Assembly (NCBI GenBank): GCA_027307115.1
Contig: DAHUXN010000066.1
Span: forward strand, 1-51,597
Direction: 5' to 3'
Origin: Acidobacteriota bacterium
Lineage (GTDB): Bacteria; Acidobacteriota; Terriglobia; Acidiferrales; UBA7541
Length of the DNA: 51,597 nucleotides
The notes below the pieces were generated by a model. That model searched no databases, was not told where the DNA came from, and saw only the letters and a list, made by a program, of their open reading frames with translations. Made by a program: the position numbers and the translations under genes. Below are positions 6,518 through 18,371 of the stretch, in pieces (the stretch's first letter is position 1; each line of letters begins with the position of its first letter).

Positions 6518-8767
6518 CTACCAGCTTCGCGCGACGGCGCCAACGATGTGGGCGAGAGCATCCAAATCGCGCAAGTCGATCACTTCACCGGGTGAGTGTG
6601 AATAACGCAGCGGCCAACCGAGCGCGACGTCGATCGAGCCGTATCGCAAAAATGCCGAGCCGTCATTTCCCCCGCCGGTGACTCCATATTGCATGGGAAT
6701 GTGATTTGCGTGCGCGAGAGCGACGACTCTTTCTTCAAGCTTGCGCGGTACGACGTTCGAATTGTCGACGGCGCGTACGACGAATCCTTCGCCGAGCTTA
6801 GCATCGCCGAATCGTTTCGATTCAAGCGGTGAATCCGAGCTGACGAAAGTATCGACTGCGAAAACGTAATCCGGCTCGTTGCCCTCTGTCGCAAGGCGTG
6901 CCGCGAGTTTTCCCGCGCCGACGAGGCCCAGTTCTTCGCCTGTTGACCACACGAACGTCACGTCACGATCCTTCAGATTCGGTCCCAGAGCCCAGACCGC
7001 GGAAATCAATGCTGTATCACCCACGCGGTCGTCGAAACTGCGGGCATTCGCGCGAGTCCCGGCGAGCCTGCGATATTTTTTAGGAATGGTGATGAAATCC
7101 CCGACGGCGATGCCCAGCTTCGCCACTTCTTCTGGAGAACGCGCGCCCACGTCGACATGCGCCAACAGCGCGCGCCCGACCGGCCATTTGAATCCAGGCT
7201 CATCCCATCCGGCGGGAAGTTCCATGATTCCCGGCACGGATGCGCCCTTCTTCGTATGTACGAGCGCCGCGTGTCCCAAAAAGAAGTCGGAGATTCCGCC
7301 ACCGCCGCTCACCGCGAGCGTGCCATTGGACATCACTTCCTGGACGATGTAGCCGATTTCGTCCGTGTGAGCGACGACCATGATCTTCGGCGCGTGAGCG
7401 CTTGCCGGCGCGCTGGCCACGTGAAGAATTAAATTGCCGGCATCGTCAGTTTCGGGTTTCGCCCATTTCGGAAGGAGTTGCTTTACAGCTTCGCGCACAA
7501 GGGTTTCGTGACCGCTTACGCCATAGGTTTCCGCGAGGCGCGAAAGGATCTGCTCGTTGGTTGGAGGCGCGTTCATCGGAGCTGGATCCACCGCCGCGCG
7601 GGCATCAGAAACTTCGGACTTCGTAATCGATCCCTGCAAATACGCCTGCAACAAATCCGTCAAATCGTTCAGATCTTTGGCACTGACCATCTCCGCGGGT
7701 GTATCCGGCCAATCCGTGGCAATCGCGAGATGGGCGGCGCGCGAGGGCGTTTTCGGTGCTGGCAAATAGCTGCGCGGCATCAGCGCCGCGGAATAATCCT
7801 GTTCGATGGGAATTTTATTTTCTTCCGCGATTTTCTTCAGGTCAGCGGTTAGTCCTGAAAATTTCGCATTGGGATCCTGTTCACCCACCAGGACGCCGCT
7901 GCCCATGTCGCGTCGTGGCCCGCGATGCAGCGTCGGCTCCGTTGGAATGGGCGGGCTGGCCGTCAGCCGGCCAACGAAAATCAATTCGTCAGGCTGCACG
8001 GCATCGAGCATGCGCTCGAGGCCGCGCGCTCCGGCCCATTGCTGGGCCACGAACGCCACGACCAGCGTCCCATTCAATTTCGACACATCCAATCGGCGCA
8101 ACAATTCCACGAGCGCAACGTCGCCGAAACGGTCGCCAATGGCCGGGGATGCGTAAAAGTTCGATTCCAAGGTGTAGACCTTGCGATCGATTGCAACCGG
8201 GCTCAATACGTCGGCGCCCACACGCTTCGCTTGGGCCGCGGAGGTCGCGCCAACATCCACCCACATATTTTCAATGTCCGCGGGATCAGGCGGATGGAGA
8301 CGTCCGGGCAATAGATGCACGGAAAGCCCGGCCACCACGCCGTTAATCCATTTTCCCGAAGGCGCCTGAATTTCCACGGGCTGCGCGGAATAAAGCTGGT
8401 TGAACATGGGCAATTCGCCAAATTGAGGCAAGCGCTGAAGCTGAAGGTAGCCGTCGTCCGTGACGTTGCTGACGACATATCCGGGCTCATCCATCGGCGC
8501 AACGAGCAAGCGTTTCGGGCCGCCGCTGCCTAGCGTCACGATTACGTCGTCCAGATTGTCTGTCGTCGGCGAGAAAACCTTCAGCCGCGCGCGAATTTTG
8601 GCGGCGAGGTCTGCTTCGTAACCTGGAATCGCAGGCGTTTCGACAAATTCCTTGATGTCCTGCGCCACTGAGCCCGGGACCGTAGGGGCGTTGGACTGTG
8701 CGAACGCAGATGGGGCGATGCACGCGAAAATTGCGGCGAAAAATACAAACGTTACTCGCTTGATCAT
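6518..8767 (-). CDS. Exported double M42-family peptidase with degenerate first module
   Basis: This 749-residue protein has a signal peptide (1-23, ending SAFA) and two M42 (glutamyl aminopeptidase-like) modules. The second module (about 400-749) keeps all metal and catalytic residues: H467 in AHTDE, D579 in FDDR, E611/E612 in STGEELG, D639 in VDTF and H724 in YSHSPGE. The first module (about 35-385) aligns along its length (GYVV, GDRFGD, the strand before residue 241) but has P91 for the His, G211 for the Asp, QQ (242-243) for the catalytic Glu pair, R267 for the Asp and D355 for the last His. It is therefore probably a non-catalytic regulatory or assembly module. AAGGAAG lies nine bases before the ATG. 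Expected role: trimming peptides in the periplasm. Confidence 0.9.
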   Translation of the reverse strand: MIKRVTFVFFAAIFACIAPSAFAQSNAPTVPGSVAQDIKEFVETPAIPGYEADLAAKIRARLKVFSPTTDNLDDVIVTLGSGGPKRLLVAPMDEPGYVVSNVTDDGYLQLQRLPQFGELPMFNQLYSAQPVEIQAPSGKWINGVVAGLSVHLLPGRLHPPDPADIENMWVDVGATSAAQAKRVGADVLSPVAIDRKVYTLESNFYASPAIGDRFGDVALVELLRRLDVSKLNGTLVVAFVAQQWAGARGLERMLDAVQPDELIFVGRLTASPPIPTEPTLHRGPRRDMGSGVLVGEQDPNAKFSGLTADLKKIAEENKIPIEQDYSAALMPRSYLPAPKTPSRAAHLAIATDWPDTPAEMVSAKDLNDLTDLLQAYLQGSITKSEVSDARAAVDPAPMNAPPTNEQILSRLAETYGVSGHETLVREAVKQLLPKWAKPETDDAGNLILHVASAPASAHAPKIMVVAHTDEIGYIVQEVMSNGTLAVSGGGGISDFFLGHAALVHTKKGASVPGIMELPAGWDEPGFKWPVGRALLAHVDVGARSPEEVAKLGIAVGDFITIPKKYRRLAGTRANARSFDDRVGDTALISAVWALGPNLKDRDVTFVWSTGEELGLVGAGKLAARLATEGNEPDYVFAVDTFVSSDSPLESKRFGDAKLGEGFVVRAVDNSNVVPRKLEERVVALAHANHIPMQYGVTGGGNDGSAFLRYGSIDVALGWPLRYSHSPGEVIDLRDLDALAHIVGAVARSW

Positions 8768-8995
8768 GGCTTAGGGCTTCCTTGGGGCACGATGGCCTTC
8801 GGATTTGAGTTTACACGCCGCGCGCCGCTCCGTGGACCGTAGGGCGGGTGCGCGGACCCGCGAATGTAACGCACGGGAGCGTGCTTCGCAACATCTTCAG
8901 TTACAGTGCTGCTGTTTTCTTGCGTGCGTTCGCGAAACTCGGAAAAAATCCGCGAACGCTTCATAAGTAGACGTACAATTCGCGCGGAGGTTGCC

Positions 8996-10180
8996 ATGCG
9001 AAGAATTCTCGCGCTGCTGACGCTTGCCGACGCGGTGCTGGTGACGATGGTGTTGATTGCATCGGGTGCAATAGCCCAGGCGTTGCACAGCAACGCACCC
9101 AATGCGCGGCCTCGCGCGCGCGACCTTGGCATTCATCCCGGAATTTATGAGCCGGGGCCGCTCAACGCGATTACCGATGTGGCTGGCGTGCGCGTTGGAC
9201 AAGCGACCGTCGTTCAAGGCGAGGATGTGCGCACGGGAGTGACGGCTATCTTTCCGCATTCGGGTAATATGTTTCAGGAAAAAGTTGCAGGAGCGGTTTA
9301 CGTATTCAACGCGTTCGGCAAACTCGTCGGCTCGACGCAGGTGAACGAACTCGGCCAGATTGAAACGCCCATCCTGCTTACCAATACGCTGAGCGTTTGG
9401 GACGCTGCTGCCGCCCTCACGGACTGGATGCTCGCGCTGCCAGGAAATCAAAGCGTACGTTCGATCAATCCGCTGGTGGGAGAAACAAATGACGGGTGGC
9501 TCAATGACATTCGCGGACGACACGTAAAAGCGGAAGACGTGCGTCGTGCTCTCGAATCCGCAAACGACGGTCCCGTCGAAGAAGGGGCAGTGGGCGCGGG
9601 CACGGGAACAGTGGCGTTCGGATGGAAGGGCGGAATCGGAACAAGCTCGCGTCATCTTCCGGCAGAGGCCGGTGGTTACACCGTCGGAGTGCTGGTGCAG
9701 ACGAATTTCGGAGGGAATCTGACGATTGCCGGCGTGCCGGTTTACCGCGAGCTCCAGCCACCGAAAGCTGCATCCGCGTGGCGTCACGAAAAGCGCAATT
9801 CCGCGGACGGGTCATGCATGATTGTTGTTGCGACGGATGCGCCTCTCGATGCGCGCCAATTGCACCGGCTCGCCAAGCGCGCGATTCTCGGCTTGGGGCG
9901 TGCTGGCTCTTCGGGCAGTAATGGCAGCGGTGATTTCGTGATTGCGTTCTCGACAACGAATCGAATCGCGAGCGATGCAAAAATCTTGCCGCCCATCCGA
10001 TTACTGTCCGAGGAGTCTTTGTCGCCGCTCTTCGAAGCCGTGGGAGAAGCCACAGAGGAAGCCATCGACAACTCGCTGCTGCGGGCAACGACAGTGCGTG
10101 GGCGTGACGGCCACGTCGTCGAAGCGTTGCCTATCGAACGGCTAAGGGAAATACTCGCCTCTCACGGGGTCCATCCGTAA
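8996..10180 (+). CDS. Exported P1-family (DmpA-type) aminopeptidase
   Basis: The 394-residue product belongs to the DmpA/BapA family of self-cleaving N-terminal nucleophile aminopeptidases, which release D- or beta-amino acids or small L-residues from peptides. A hydrophobic signal sequence (1-27, ending GAIA) directs export. The family start LGIHPGIYEPGPLNAITDVAGVRVG is complete. Autocleavage is expected between G272 and S273 in DGSCMIVVATDAPL, making S273 the nucleophile; the partner segment NGSGDFVIAFST (309-320) is also present. ATG 8996 is chosen because CGGAGG (8985-8990) lies five bases upstream; the frame continues upstream without support. It is divergent from the double M42 peptidase, so two exported peptidases share a 228-base spacer. 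Confidence 0.92.
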   Translation: MRRILALLTLADAVLVTMVLIASGAIAQALHSNAPNARPRARDLGIHPGIYEPGPLNAITDVAGVRVGQATVVQGEDVRTGVTAIFPHSGNMFQEKVAGAVYVFNAFGKLVGSTQVNELGQIETPILLTNTLSVWDAAAALTDWMLALPGNQSVRSINPLVGETNDGWLNDIRGRHVKAEDVRRALESANDGPVEEGAVGAGTGTVAFGWKGGIGTSSRHLPAEAGGYTVGVLVQTNFGGNLTIAGVPVYRELQPPKAASAWRHEKRNSADGSCMIVVATDAPLDARQLHRLAKRAILGLGRAGSSGSNGSGDFVIAFSTTNRIASDAKILPPIRLLSEESLSPLFEAVGEATEEAIDNSLLRATTVRGRDGHVVEALPIERLREILASHGVHP

Positions 10181-10202
10181 TATTCGCTGCCGGCGATCAC
10201 GT

Positions 10203-11879
10203 TTACTCCGCGCGACAAAGTTCCGCAGTGAGCGCTTCCCGGTGGCTCAGCGCCAAACTGTCCAAGCGACCGAGGCTTACGCGATAACCGATGGCGGCGA
10301 TGATGGCGAAGGCGAGAAAAATTGGCACAGAGAGGATGGGACGATGAAAGGATCGCGTGAGCGCCAAGACGATGCCGCCTAGGCCGACGAGGACGGCTTG
10401 GGCGACGAGCGCGACAATCATGGTGACGCCGGCTTGTTTTTTCTGGCGGAAGACGCCGAATTCGAGGCGGCGCGGGTAGCAGACGGAAAGAATATTGCCG
10501 ATGGCGAAATTGGCAAGCGAAGCGTAGAGCAACGCAGCCACCGTTGCGACGGAAATCTCCACGGAAGGCCGTGCGAACATCCAAGCGACGACAATCCAAA
10601 CCAAAAGCGTTTCGACGATAGTGACAAACGCAACAAACAGGTTTTTGCCAAGGAGTACGTCGCGAAAACGCACGGGCGCGAGAAGCATGAATTGAATGCC
10701 GGTGCCTTCGTAGGCGAAGGAATTGAAGACAGAGTTGATCTGAATAATGAGGAAAACGTAGGCGATGGCCACGGGGAAGACCATTTGAAGAGGGAGGTGG
10801 CGGAAGGCGCCCTGTTGGCGAAATGTAAAGCCCAGAAGGACGACCAAGGGTGCGGGCATGATCAAGGTCAGGAGCATTGGGCCGCTGCGAAAAGCGTAGC
10901 GGATCTCTTTTTCAAAGACGGCGCCAATAGAGTGCGAAAGGCCGGGGATTTTCCAGGACGCTGCGGCGGCAGCGGAAGGGACTCCGCGCGAGCGAACCGG
11001 AGCTGGGGCCGCGGCGGCAGAAGTTTCGCTAAGATTCTCTCCGCGGAATTGCGCGGAGAGGCGGACACGCAGAAGCCACAAGAACATGGCAGCGTAGAGC
11101 AACAAAAATAAAAGCAAATACGAGGCGTACAGAAAATTTCCGCCGAGGCCAAATTGCAAGGAGCGGCCAGCTAGGCCGGGTGGCAGAGCGTGGGCGACAG
11201 GCAGGAGGATGGAGAGCCAGCCGTTCGGAAGTTGCGAGTGATGATGCTCGAAGTGCCGGAGAGTGGGCCCGATGAGCTGGAAAGAAATGATGATGAGAAT
11301 GAAGATGAATCCAAGGATTTCGCGCGTGCGGCGGCGCGCCAGCCATTTCTCGAGCCAGGCGAGCAGCATGCGGCCGAAGAAAAGGTTCATGGCGGCAAAG
11401 ATAAGCAGAACGATCAAGCCCCAGCCGAGCATGGCGGGACGAGCAATGCTGAGGCCGATCCACATCGAGAAGAGCCAGACAAGCGAGGCGACCGCGCCGG
11501 GATCGAAAAGCCCATAGATGAGGCTCAATGCAAAAAAACTGCTGAAGCGAAGAGGAAATCGAAGTAAGTTGGCAAAATCGAACTGCACGTTAACGGAAGC
11601 GGCGAAAATCGGATAAACCTGCCAGAAGAGAAAAACGATCCACGTCAATCCAGCAAGCCATGACCACCGGCCAGAGGCGACAAGAAAATATGTGGCAATG
11701 CCCATGAAGATGCCGCCGCCGAAAACGAGGCCGCTCATCATCAGCCACAGAATGCCCGCGGACACGGCTTCGAGGCGCCCCTTGATGTTGCGAAGCGAGT
11801 TCTTGAAAAGCAGCCAGCGGAGACGGGCAATGAAGCCGACTTGTTGGCGCACGCCGGGGATTTGGCTTATCCCAGCCAC
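10203..11879 (-). CDS. ABC transporter permease (ABC-2-like)
   Basis: This is a 558-residue integral membrane protein with roughly twelve hydrophobic segments, separated around residues 300-325 by a Pro/Ala/Arg-rich cytosolic linker. It is the membrane partner of the ATPase encoded just upstream. The start is GTG at 11879, five bases after GGGAG (minus strand of 11885-11889), and it overlaps the ATPase stop by 13 bases, so the two are coupled. The substrate cannot be told; ATPase-plus-one-large-permease exporters of this type often move drugs, lipids or ions outward. Confidence 0.85.
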   Translation of the reverse strand: MAGISQIPGVRQQVGFIARLRWLLFKNSLRNIKGRLEAVSAGILWLMMSGLVFGGGIFMGIATYFLVASGRWSWLAGLTWIVFLFWQVYPIFAASVNVQFDFANLLRFPLRFSSFFALSLIYGLFDPGAVASLVWLFSMWIGLSIARPAMLGWGLIVLLIFAAMNLFFGRMLLAWLEKWLARRRTREILGFIFILIIISFQLIGPTLRHFEHHHSQLPNGWLSILLPVAHALPPGLAGRSLQFGLGGNFLYASYLLLFLLLYAAMFLWLLRVRLSAQFRGENLSETSAAAAPAPVRSRGVPSAAAAASWKIPGLSHSIGAVFEKEIRYAFRSGPMLLTLIMPAPLVVLLGFTFRQQGAFRHLPLQMVFPVAIAYVFLIIQINSVFNSFAYEGTGIQFMLLAPVRFRDVLLGKNLFVAFVTIVETLLVWIVVAWMFARPSVEISVATVAALLYASLANFAIGNILSVCYPRRLEFGVFRQKKQAGVTMIVALVAQAVLVGLGGIVLALTRSFHRPILSVPIFLAFAIIAAIGYRVSLGRLDSLALSHREALTAELCRAE

Positions 11880-12664
11880 GTGAGCTCCCGTTCCGTTTCG
11901 CGCGAGCCACCGACAATGTCGAGGAAAATTTGTTCGAGGGTGAGCTTTCCATCGGATGCGGCGGCTCCCTGGCGAGCTTCGATGCCGGCGCGCAATTCTT
12001 CAAGCGAGCCTTGCGCGACCAGTTTACCTTTGGAAATGATGGCGACATGGCTGCAGAGGCGTTCGACGATTTCAAGGACATGCGAGGTGAGAAAAATGGT
12101 AGCGCCACGCGCAATCATTCGCTGCAGCATGGACTTCAGCGTGCCGGCGGCGATGGCATCCACTCCCTCAAAGGGCTCATCGAGAAATAAAATCTTTGGT
12201 CCATGAATTACCGCGGCGGCCATGGCCAATTTTTTCTGCATGCCGTGGGAATAATCGGTGATCAACGATTTGGGCCGGTCGGCGAGTTGCATGAACTCGA
12301 GGAGCTCCTTGGTGCGTTGCGCTGCCGTTTCGCGATCCAGTCCATACATGCGTCCCGCAAAATTCAAATATTCAGCGCCGGTGAGCCGTCCAAAAAGTGC
12401 GAGGCCTTCGGGCACGACGCCGATGCTGGCTTTGACTTCGACCGAGTGTCTGGTGAGATCGAGACCCAGAATGCGTGCACTGCCAGAAGACGGAGCAAGC
12501 AAGCCCGTGAGCATCTTGATCATTGTGGACTTGCCAGCGCCGTTTGGTCCGAGGAAGCCAAAGAATTGGCCGGCGTCCACGCGCAAGTTTACCTGGTCCA
12601 CAGCGACCAAGTCGCCGAAGCGCCGGGTTAAGGCTTCGGTCACGATTGCGGGTTCAGTTGACAT
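11867..12664 (-). CDS. ABC transporter ATP-binding protein
   Basis: This is a single nucleotide-binding domain of 265 residues that powers the permease at 10203-11879. It shows Walker A GPNGAGKS, the signature region YSHGMQKKLAMAAA (SHGM in place of SGGQ, usual in ABC-2 exporters), Walker B ILFLDEPFEGVDA and the H-loop LTSHVLE. I start it at the ATG at 12664 (MSTEP); a GTG at 12682 would add six residues, and neither has a clear ribosome site. The C-terminal 60 residues form the short extension typical of drug or lipid exporter ATPases. Confidence 0.9.
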   Translation of the reverse strand: MSTEPAIVTEALTRRFGDLVAVDQVNLRVDAGQFFGFLGPNGAGKSTMIKMLTGLLAPSSGSARILGLDLTRHSVEVKASIGVVPEGLALFGRLTGAEYLNFAGRMYGLDRETAAQRTKELLEFMQLADRPKSLITDYSHGMQKKLAMAAAVIHGPKILFLDEPFEGVDAIAAGTLKSMLQRMIARGATIFLTSHVLEIVERLCSHVAIISKGKLVAQGSLEELRAGIEARQGAAASDGKLTLEQIFLDIVGGSRETERELTWLG

Positions 12665-12722
12665 GGCAGATGAATCTAACACAAGGGCGGAACGGGACGA
12701 AGGAGGCGCGAAAGAAAAACCT

Positions 12723-14489
12723 CTAGCGAGTGTTGACAGGCGCAGCGGCGGCCAATTGCGGGAAGAGCGCGAGCACCGCCGGCAGGATCACGCGGAATGT
12801 GCACCCGCCTTCCGCGCGATTGAATCCGAAAATCTGTCCACCGTGTTCCTGAACGATGCCATAGCAAATGCTCAACCCGAGGCCCGTTCCTTTTCCCACA
12901 GGTTTTGTGGTGTAAAAGGGATCGAACACGCGCTCCGGATCACGCAGTCCTGGCCCGGAGTCGGAAAAATCAAGCACCACGCTGCCGCGTTCGGTGCGCA
13001 TACGCACGGTCAGCACTCCGCCACCCACCGACTCCATCGCATCGACGGCGTTGTTAATCAGATTGTAGAAAACCTGCAGCAGTTGATTGGGGTCTCCGCG
13101 CACGGCCGGAAGGACGGCGGGATTATCCACGTCGATGCGGATCCTTTTGTCACGCAAATCGAGCTGACGCAGCTCAATGGCGCTGGTGAGCACGGATTTC
13201 AAATCGAGCAATTGCTTTTCGGTGGGGACCTGCCGTGCAAAACTGAGCAAGTTGGTCACCAGCACTTTTGTGCGACGGGCCTGCTCGCGGATTTTTTCTC
13301 CGAGCGTGCGCGAACGTTCGCTGGCGGTGATGTCGGTTTGAATCAATTCCGCGTAGCCGAGAATCGCCGTGAGTGGGTTATTAATCTCATGCGCCGCGCC
13401 CGCCGCCAACTGGCCGAGCGACGCGAGCTTCTCCGCTTGCACGAACTGCATTTGCAATCGCTTCAGGTGCTCCAGCGAATCCTGCAGGCCCTTCATCAGG
13501 CTCAATCGTTCGCGGTCCACCAATTGTTGCCGTAAGAAAACGAGACTGGCGCCAACGATGATCGTGGCGAGGGTCAGCATCAGCCGGAAATTCCTAACTG
13601 GCGCGGGCGCGTGACTGAAAAAGGCGCTCCAAACGGCCATTACCGGCATGGACAGAATACACAGGATGGCGAGCTGCGCGGGCCACTGTGATTCGCGCCG
13701 CGGCGAATCCTCGGCTGTCTCCGGTGCTGGCGCAATACGATGCGACACGATTCCTGCCGTCCCGAGCCATACAAACGCGGCAATAATCGGTAGGGTGACC
13801 AATCCGCCCAAATCGACCCTGCCCCGCGTGGCCAGAATCACCACCGCGACGATGCCGAAGACATATGTCGCGGCCGCACCAAATAGGTTTGCGTAAACCT
13901 TACGCCATCCTCGTTTGGTGCGAATAGCCAGGATTCCCGTACCCCCGAGGAATACGAGGTTTGCCAGCGCGTATATCTGTAGGTCGCGCATTCGATCCAG
14001 ACCTGTGCGGGCCGGGTCTTGCGACCAAGCGACGGCCATAAATAAATATAGAAAGGTCCACCAAACAGCAAGCAGGAGCAGGTCCAGGTAGCCATAACGC
14101 AGAGTTTCGCGCATCTTTCGGGCATGAGGCAGCAATGCGAGCGCGGCCATCAATGGGACGGTGTGCAGAAAAAATATGATGTCCACAAGAGAAAGTCTGT
14201 CTGGTGTGGCGTGGAGTACCAATCCTTGGTAGGTAGCGATCAGTCGGCCAGCGAGCCACAAAGTGGAGCCGAATGCGAGCAGCATCCAGAAGTTGTTTTG
14301 CCGCCGGTAGGGCGAAGAAGCGTTCCACAACAGGCAGGCATTGGCGAAAAGCGGCACGATGCAGAGAACGACGTCAGCGAAGGCCTTGCGCTCGTCGCCC
14401 GGTGGCATCGCGAGAGACACGGCGGCGAACCCGCCGACGAACACGACCCAAGCCGCAATGATCACCCAAGTGGATTTAGCTAGTTTCAT
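12723..14489 (-). CDS. Membrane sensor histidine kinase (orphan)
   Basis: The 588-residue kinase has about nine or ten membrane helices (residues 8-320), a short coiled linker, then HisKA with the phospho-accepting H367 in AAHEINNPLTAILGYAE, and HATPase with N box N477/N480, G1 DSGPGL (510-515), F box FDPFYTT and G2 GKGTGLGLS. It lacks a HAMP domain and a receiver. The multi-helix input domain resembles those that sense membrane-soluble or membrane-state cues (inference). No response regulator is adjacent; the nearest in the window is the NarL-type regulator at 41213, which is not evidence of pairing. AGGG lies five bases before the ATG. Confidence 0.92.
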   Translation of the reverse strand: MKLAKSTWVIIAAWVVFVGGFAAVSLAMPPGDERKAFADVVLCIVPLFANACLLWNASSPYRRQNNFWMLLAFGSTLWLAGRLIATYQGLVLHATPDRLSLVDIIFFLHTVPLMAALALLPHARKMRETLRYGYLDLLLLAVWWTFLYLFMAVAWSQDPARTGLDRMRDLQIYALANLVFLGGTGILAIRTKRGWRKVYANLFGAAATYVFGIVAVVILATRGRVDLGGLVTLPIIAAFVWLGTAGIVSHRIAPAPETAEDSPRRESQWPAQLAILCILSMPVMAVWSAFFSHAPAPVRNFRLMLTLATIIVGASLVFLRQQLVDRERLSLMKGLQDSLEHLKRLQMQFVQAEKLASLGQLAAGAAHEINNPLTAILGYAELIQTDITASERSRTLGEKIREQARRTKVLVTNLLSFARQVPTEKQLLDLKSVLTSAIELRQLDLRDKRIRIDVDNPAVLPAVRGDPNQLLQVFYNLINNAVDAMESVGGGVLTVRMRTERGSVVLDFSDSGPGLRDPERVFDPFYTTKPVGKGTGLGLSICYGIVQEHGGQIFGFNRAEGGCTFRVILPAVLALFPQLAAAAPVNTR

Positions 14490-14592
14490 GCCTACCCTGG
14501 AAAAGAAGCCTAGCTCAGACTAGCACGGGCGGGCCTCCTGTTGTGGTACAGAAGCCTATGAATTAACAGAGTTTCCCGCGCTCCAGAAGACG

Positions 14593-16736
<2,144 letters not shown>

Positions 16737-16745
16737 GGTCAGGCG

Positions 16746-17978
16746 CTACTCCGGCTCTTCCAGCATGGATTCTTCGCGGACGACGACCACCACTCCGTTG
16801 TCACTGATGTGGTAACGCTTGCGATCTTCGTCCATGTTGTAGCCGATTTCGGTGTGCTCGGGCAATTTGACGTGGCGGTCGATAATGGCGCGGCGAATGC
16901 GCGAGTGGCGGCCGACGTTCACGTGATTGTAGATGATGGAATCCTCGATGTCGCAGTAGCTGTTTACGCGCACGTCGTACCCGATGACCGAGTGCGCGAC
17001 GCGGCCTCCGGAAATGATGGAGCCGGCGGCGACGATGGAATCAAGGGCAGTTCCGGTGCGGCCGGGGTCGGCGAAGACGAATTTTGCGGGCGGATATTGT
17101 TGTTCCCAAGTCTTCAGCGGCCAGCTTTTGTCGTAGAGATTGAAGACCGGCGAAACGCTGGTCAAGTCCATGTTGGCTTCGTAGTAGGCGTCGATGGTTC
17201 CGGCATCGCGCCAGTAGAGTTTTTCTTTTTTGTTCTCGTCGTAGAAATTGTAGGCGAAGACGCGAAATTTGCCGATGATTCTAGGAAGGACATCATGGCC
17301 AAAATCATGTGAGGAGTTGGGATCCTCGGCGTCCGCCATAAGTGCGGGCAGCAGGAATTGCGTATTGAAAATGTAGATGCCCATGGAAGCGTCGCATTTT
17401 CCGGGATGGCGTGGCGAAAGTTTGGGCGCGGTGGGCTTTTCCTCGAAGCCGAGAATGCGGCCTTCCTTGTCGGTCTCGATCACGCCGAACTGGTGCGCGG
17501 CTTCGGCGGGATCCATCTCAACGGTGGCGACGGTGACCTCCGCGCCGCTATCGACATGCTGCTCCAGCATCTTTTGGTAATTCATTTTGTAGATATGATC
17601 GCCGGATAAAATGAAGACGTAGCTCGATTGCTCGCTGCCAATGGAATAGATATTTTGGTAAACCGCGTCCGCCGTGCCTTGGTACCAGTGCGCGGAGACG
17701 CGCATCTGCGGAGGTAAAATTTCAATGAAATCGCCAATACCCATCAGCGACGACCAGCCCTGGCGAATATGACGATTGAGGCTGAGGGCTTTGTACTGCG
17801 TGAGGACGAAGACGCGGCGCAGATCGCTATTGAGGCAGTTCGAGAGCGTGATATCGATGATGCGATAAATGCCGCCAAAGGGCACGGCCGGTTTGGCGCG
17901 GTCGCGCGTCAGCGGCCAGAGACGTTCACCCTGGCCTCCCGCCATCAGCACGCCGATTGCGCTTTTCATCAATGACAT
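16746..17978 (-). CDS. glgC: Glucose-1-phosphate adenylyltransferase
   Basis: GlgC makes ADP-glucose from ATP and glucose-1-phosphate, the committed step of bacterial glycogen synthesis. The nucleotidyltransferase motif GGQGERLWPLTRDRAKPAVPF lies at the N terminus, followed by FGGIYRIIDITLSNCLNS, the substrate segment LSGDHIYKMNY and FEEKP; the C-terminal half is the left-handed beta-helix domain. I start at ATG 17978 (MSLMKSAIGV), set by GGAG nine bases upstream (minus strand of 17988-17991); a TTG at 17993 and an ATG at 17969 are less likely. Length 410 residues, normal for the family. It heads the glgC-methyltransferase-eno operon. Confidence 0.95.
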   Translation of the reverse strand: MSLMKSAIGVLMAGGQGERLWPLTRDRAKPAVPFGGIYRIIDITLSNCLNSDLRRVFVLTQYKALSLNRHIRQGWSSLMGIGDFIEILPPQMRVSAHWYQGTADAVYQNIYSIGSEQSSYVFILSGDHIYKMNYQKMLEQHVDSGAEVTVATVEMDPAEAAHQFGVIETDKEGRILGFEEKPTAPKLSPRHPGKCDASMGIYIFNTQFLLPALMADAEDPNSSHDFGHDVLPRIIGKFRVFAYNFYDENKKEKLYWRDAGTIDAYYEANMDLTSVSPVFNLYDKSWPLKTWEQQYPPAKFVFADPGRTGTALDSIVAAGSIISGGRVAHSVIGYDVRVNSYCDIEDSIIYNHVNVGRHSRIRRAIIDRHVKLPEHTEIGYNMDEDRKRYHISDNGVVVVVREESMLEEPE

Positions 17979-18371
17979 CGAGAACTGCTCCAATAGGCGA
18001 TTCTATTCTAACAATAATCTTTGCTGAGAAATGCGGAAGCGGAGAAAAAAGGTAGCAGTACGATAAAAAAGCGCTGCGCCGCTACGGAAATCAACCGCCC
18101 TGCATTCGCAGACCGCGGACCGACTAAAGTTAAGCGCTACCCAACGACGGCGATAGTGAGACGATTTAGAGGTTGTGCGCGAGTATACTTACAAGGAGAA
18201 TAGATAGCACCGTGTATGGCGAGACGGACGCGGGTCTGCAAAATATAATACTTGACTTACGGTGAAGGGTTCGCTAGAAACGCCCCATAAGATGTGTCCT
18301 GTGGCGGGATTCGTCTAGGAGTACCCACACCAGCATATCGAGCACAATATCCTGAACGGGGGTGAAACTGC
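17979..18371. other. 393-base gap between divergent glgC and rpsU
   Basis: There is no convincing gene here. A short open frame at 18021-18203 lacks a ribosome site. AAGGAG at 18193-18198 is followed only by a ten-codon frame (ATG 18216). The right part holds the rpsU promoter candidate (18252-18280) and the rpsU leader of about 85 bases. Confidence 0.6.
18252..18280 (+). promoter_or_regulatory. Sigma-70-type promoter candidate for rpsU
   Basis: TTGACT (18252-18257) and TAGAAA (18275-18280) are 17 bases apart, pointing to a start near 18287. A separate TATAAT (18244-18249) lies just upstream but lacks a good -35 box. Confidence 0.5.

Noticed and set aside
18021-18203. 60-codon frame in the glgC-rpsU gap
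   Set aside because: It starts at TTG without a ribosome site and its composition is not protein-like.
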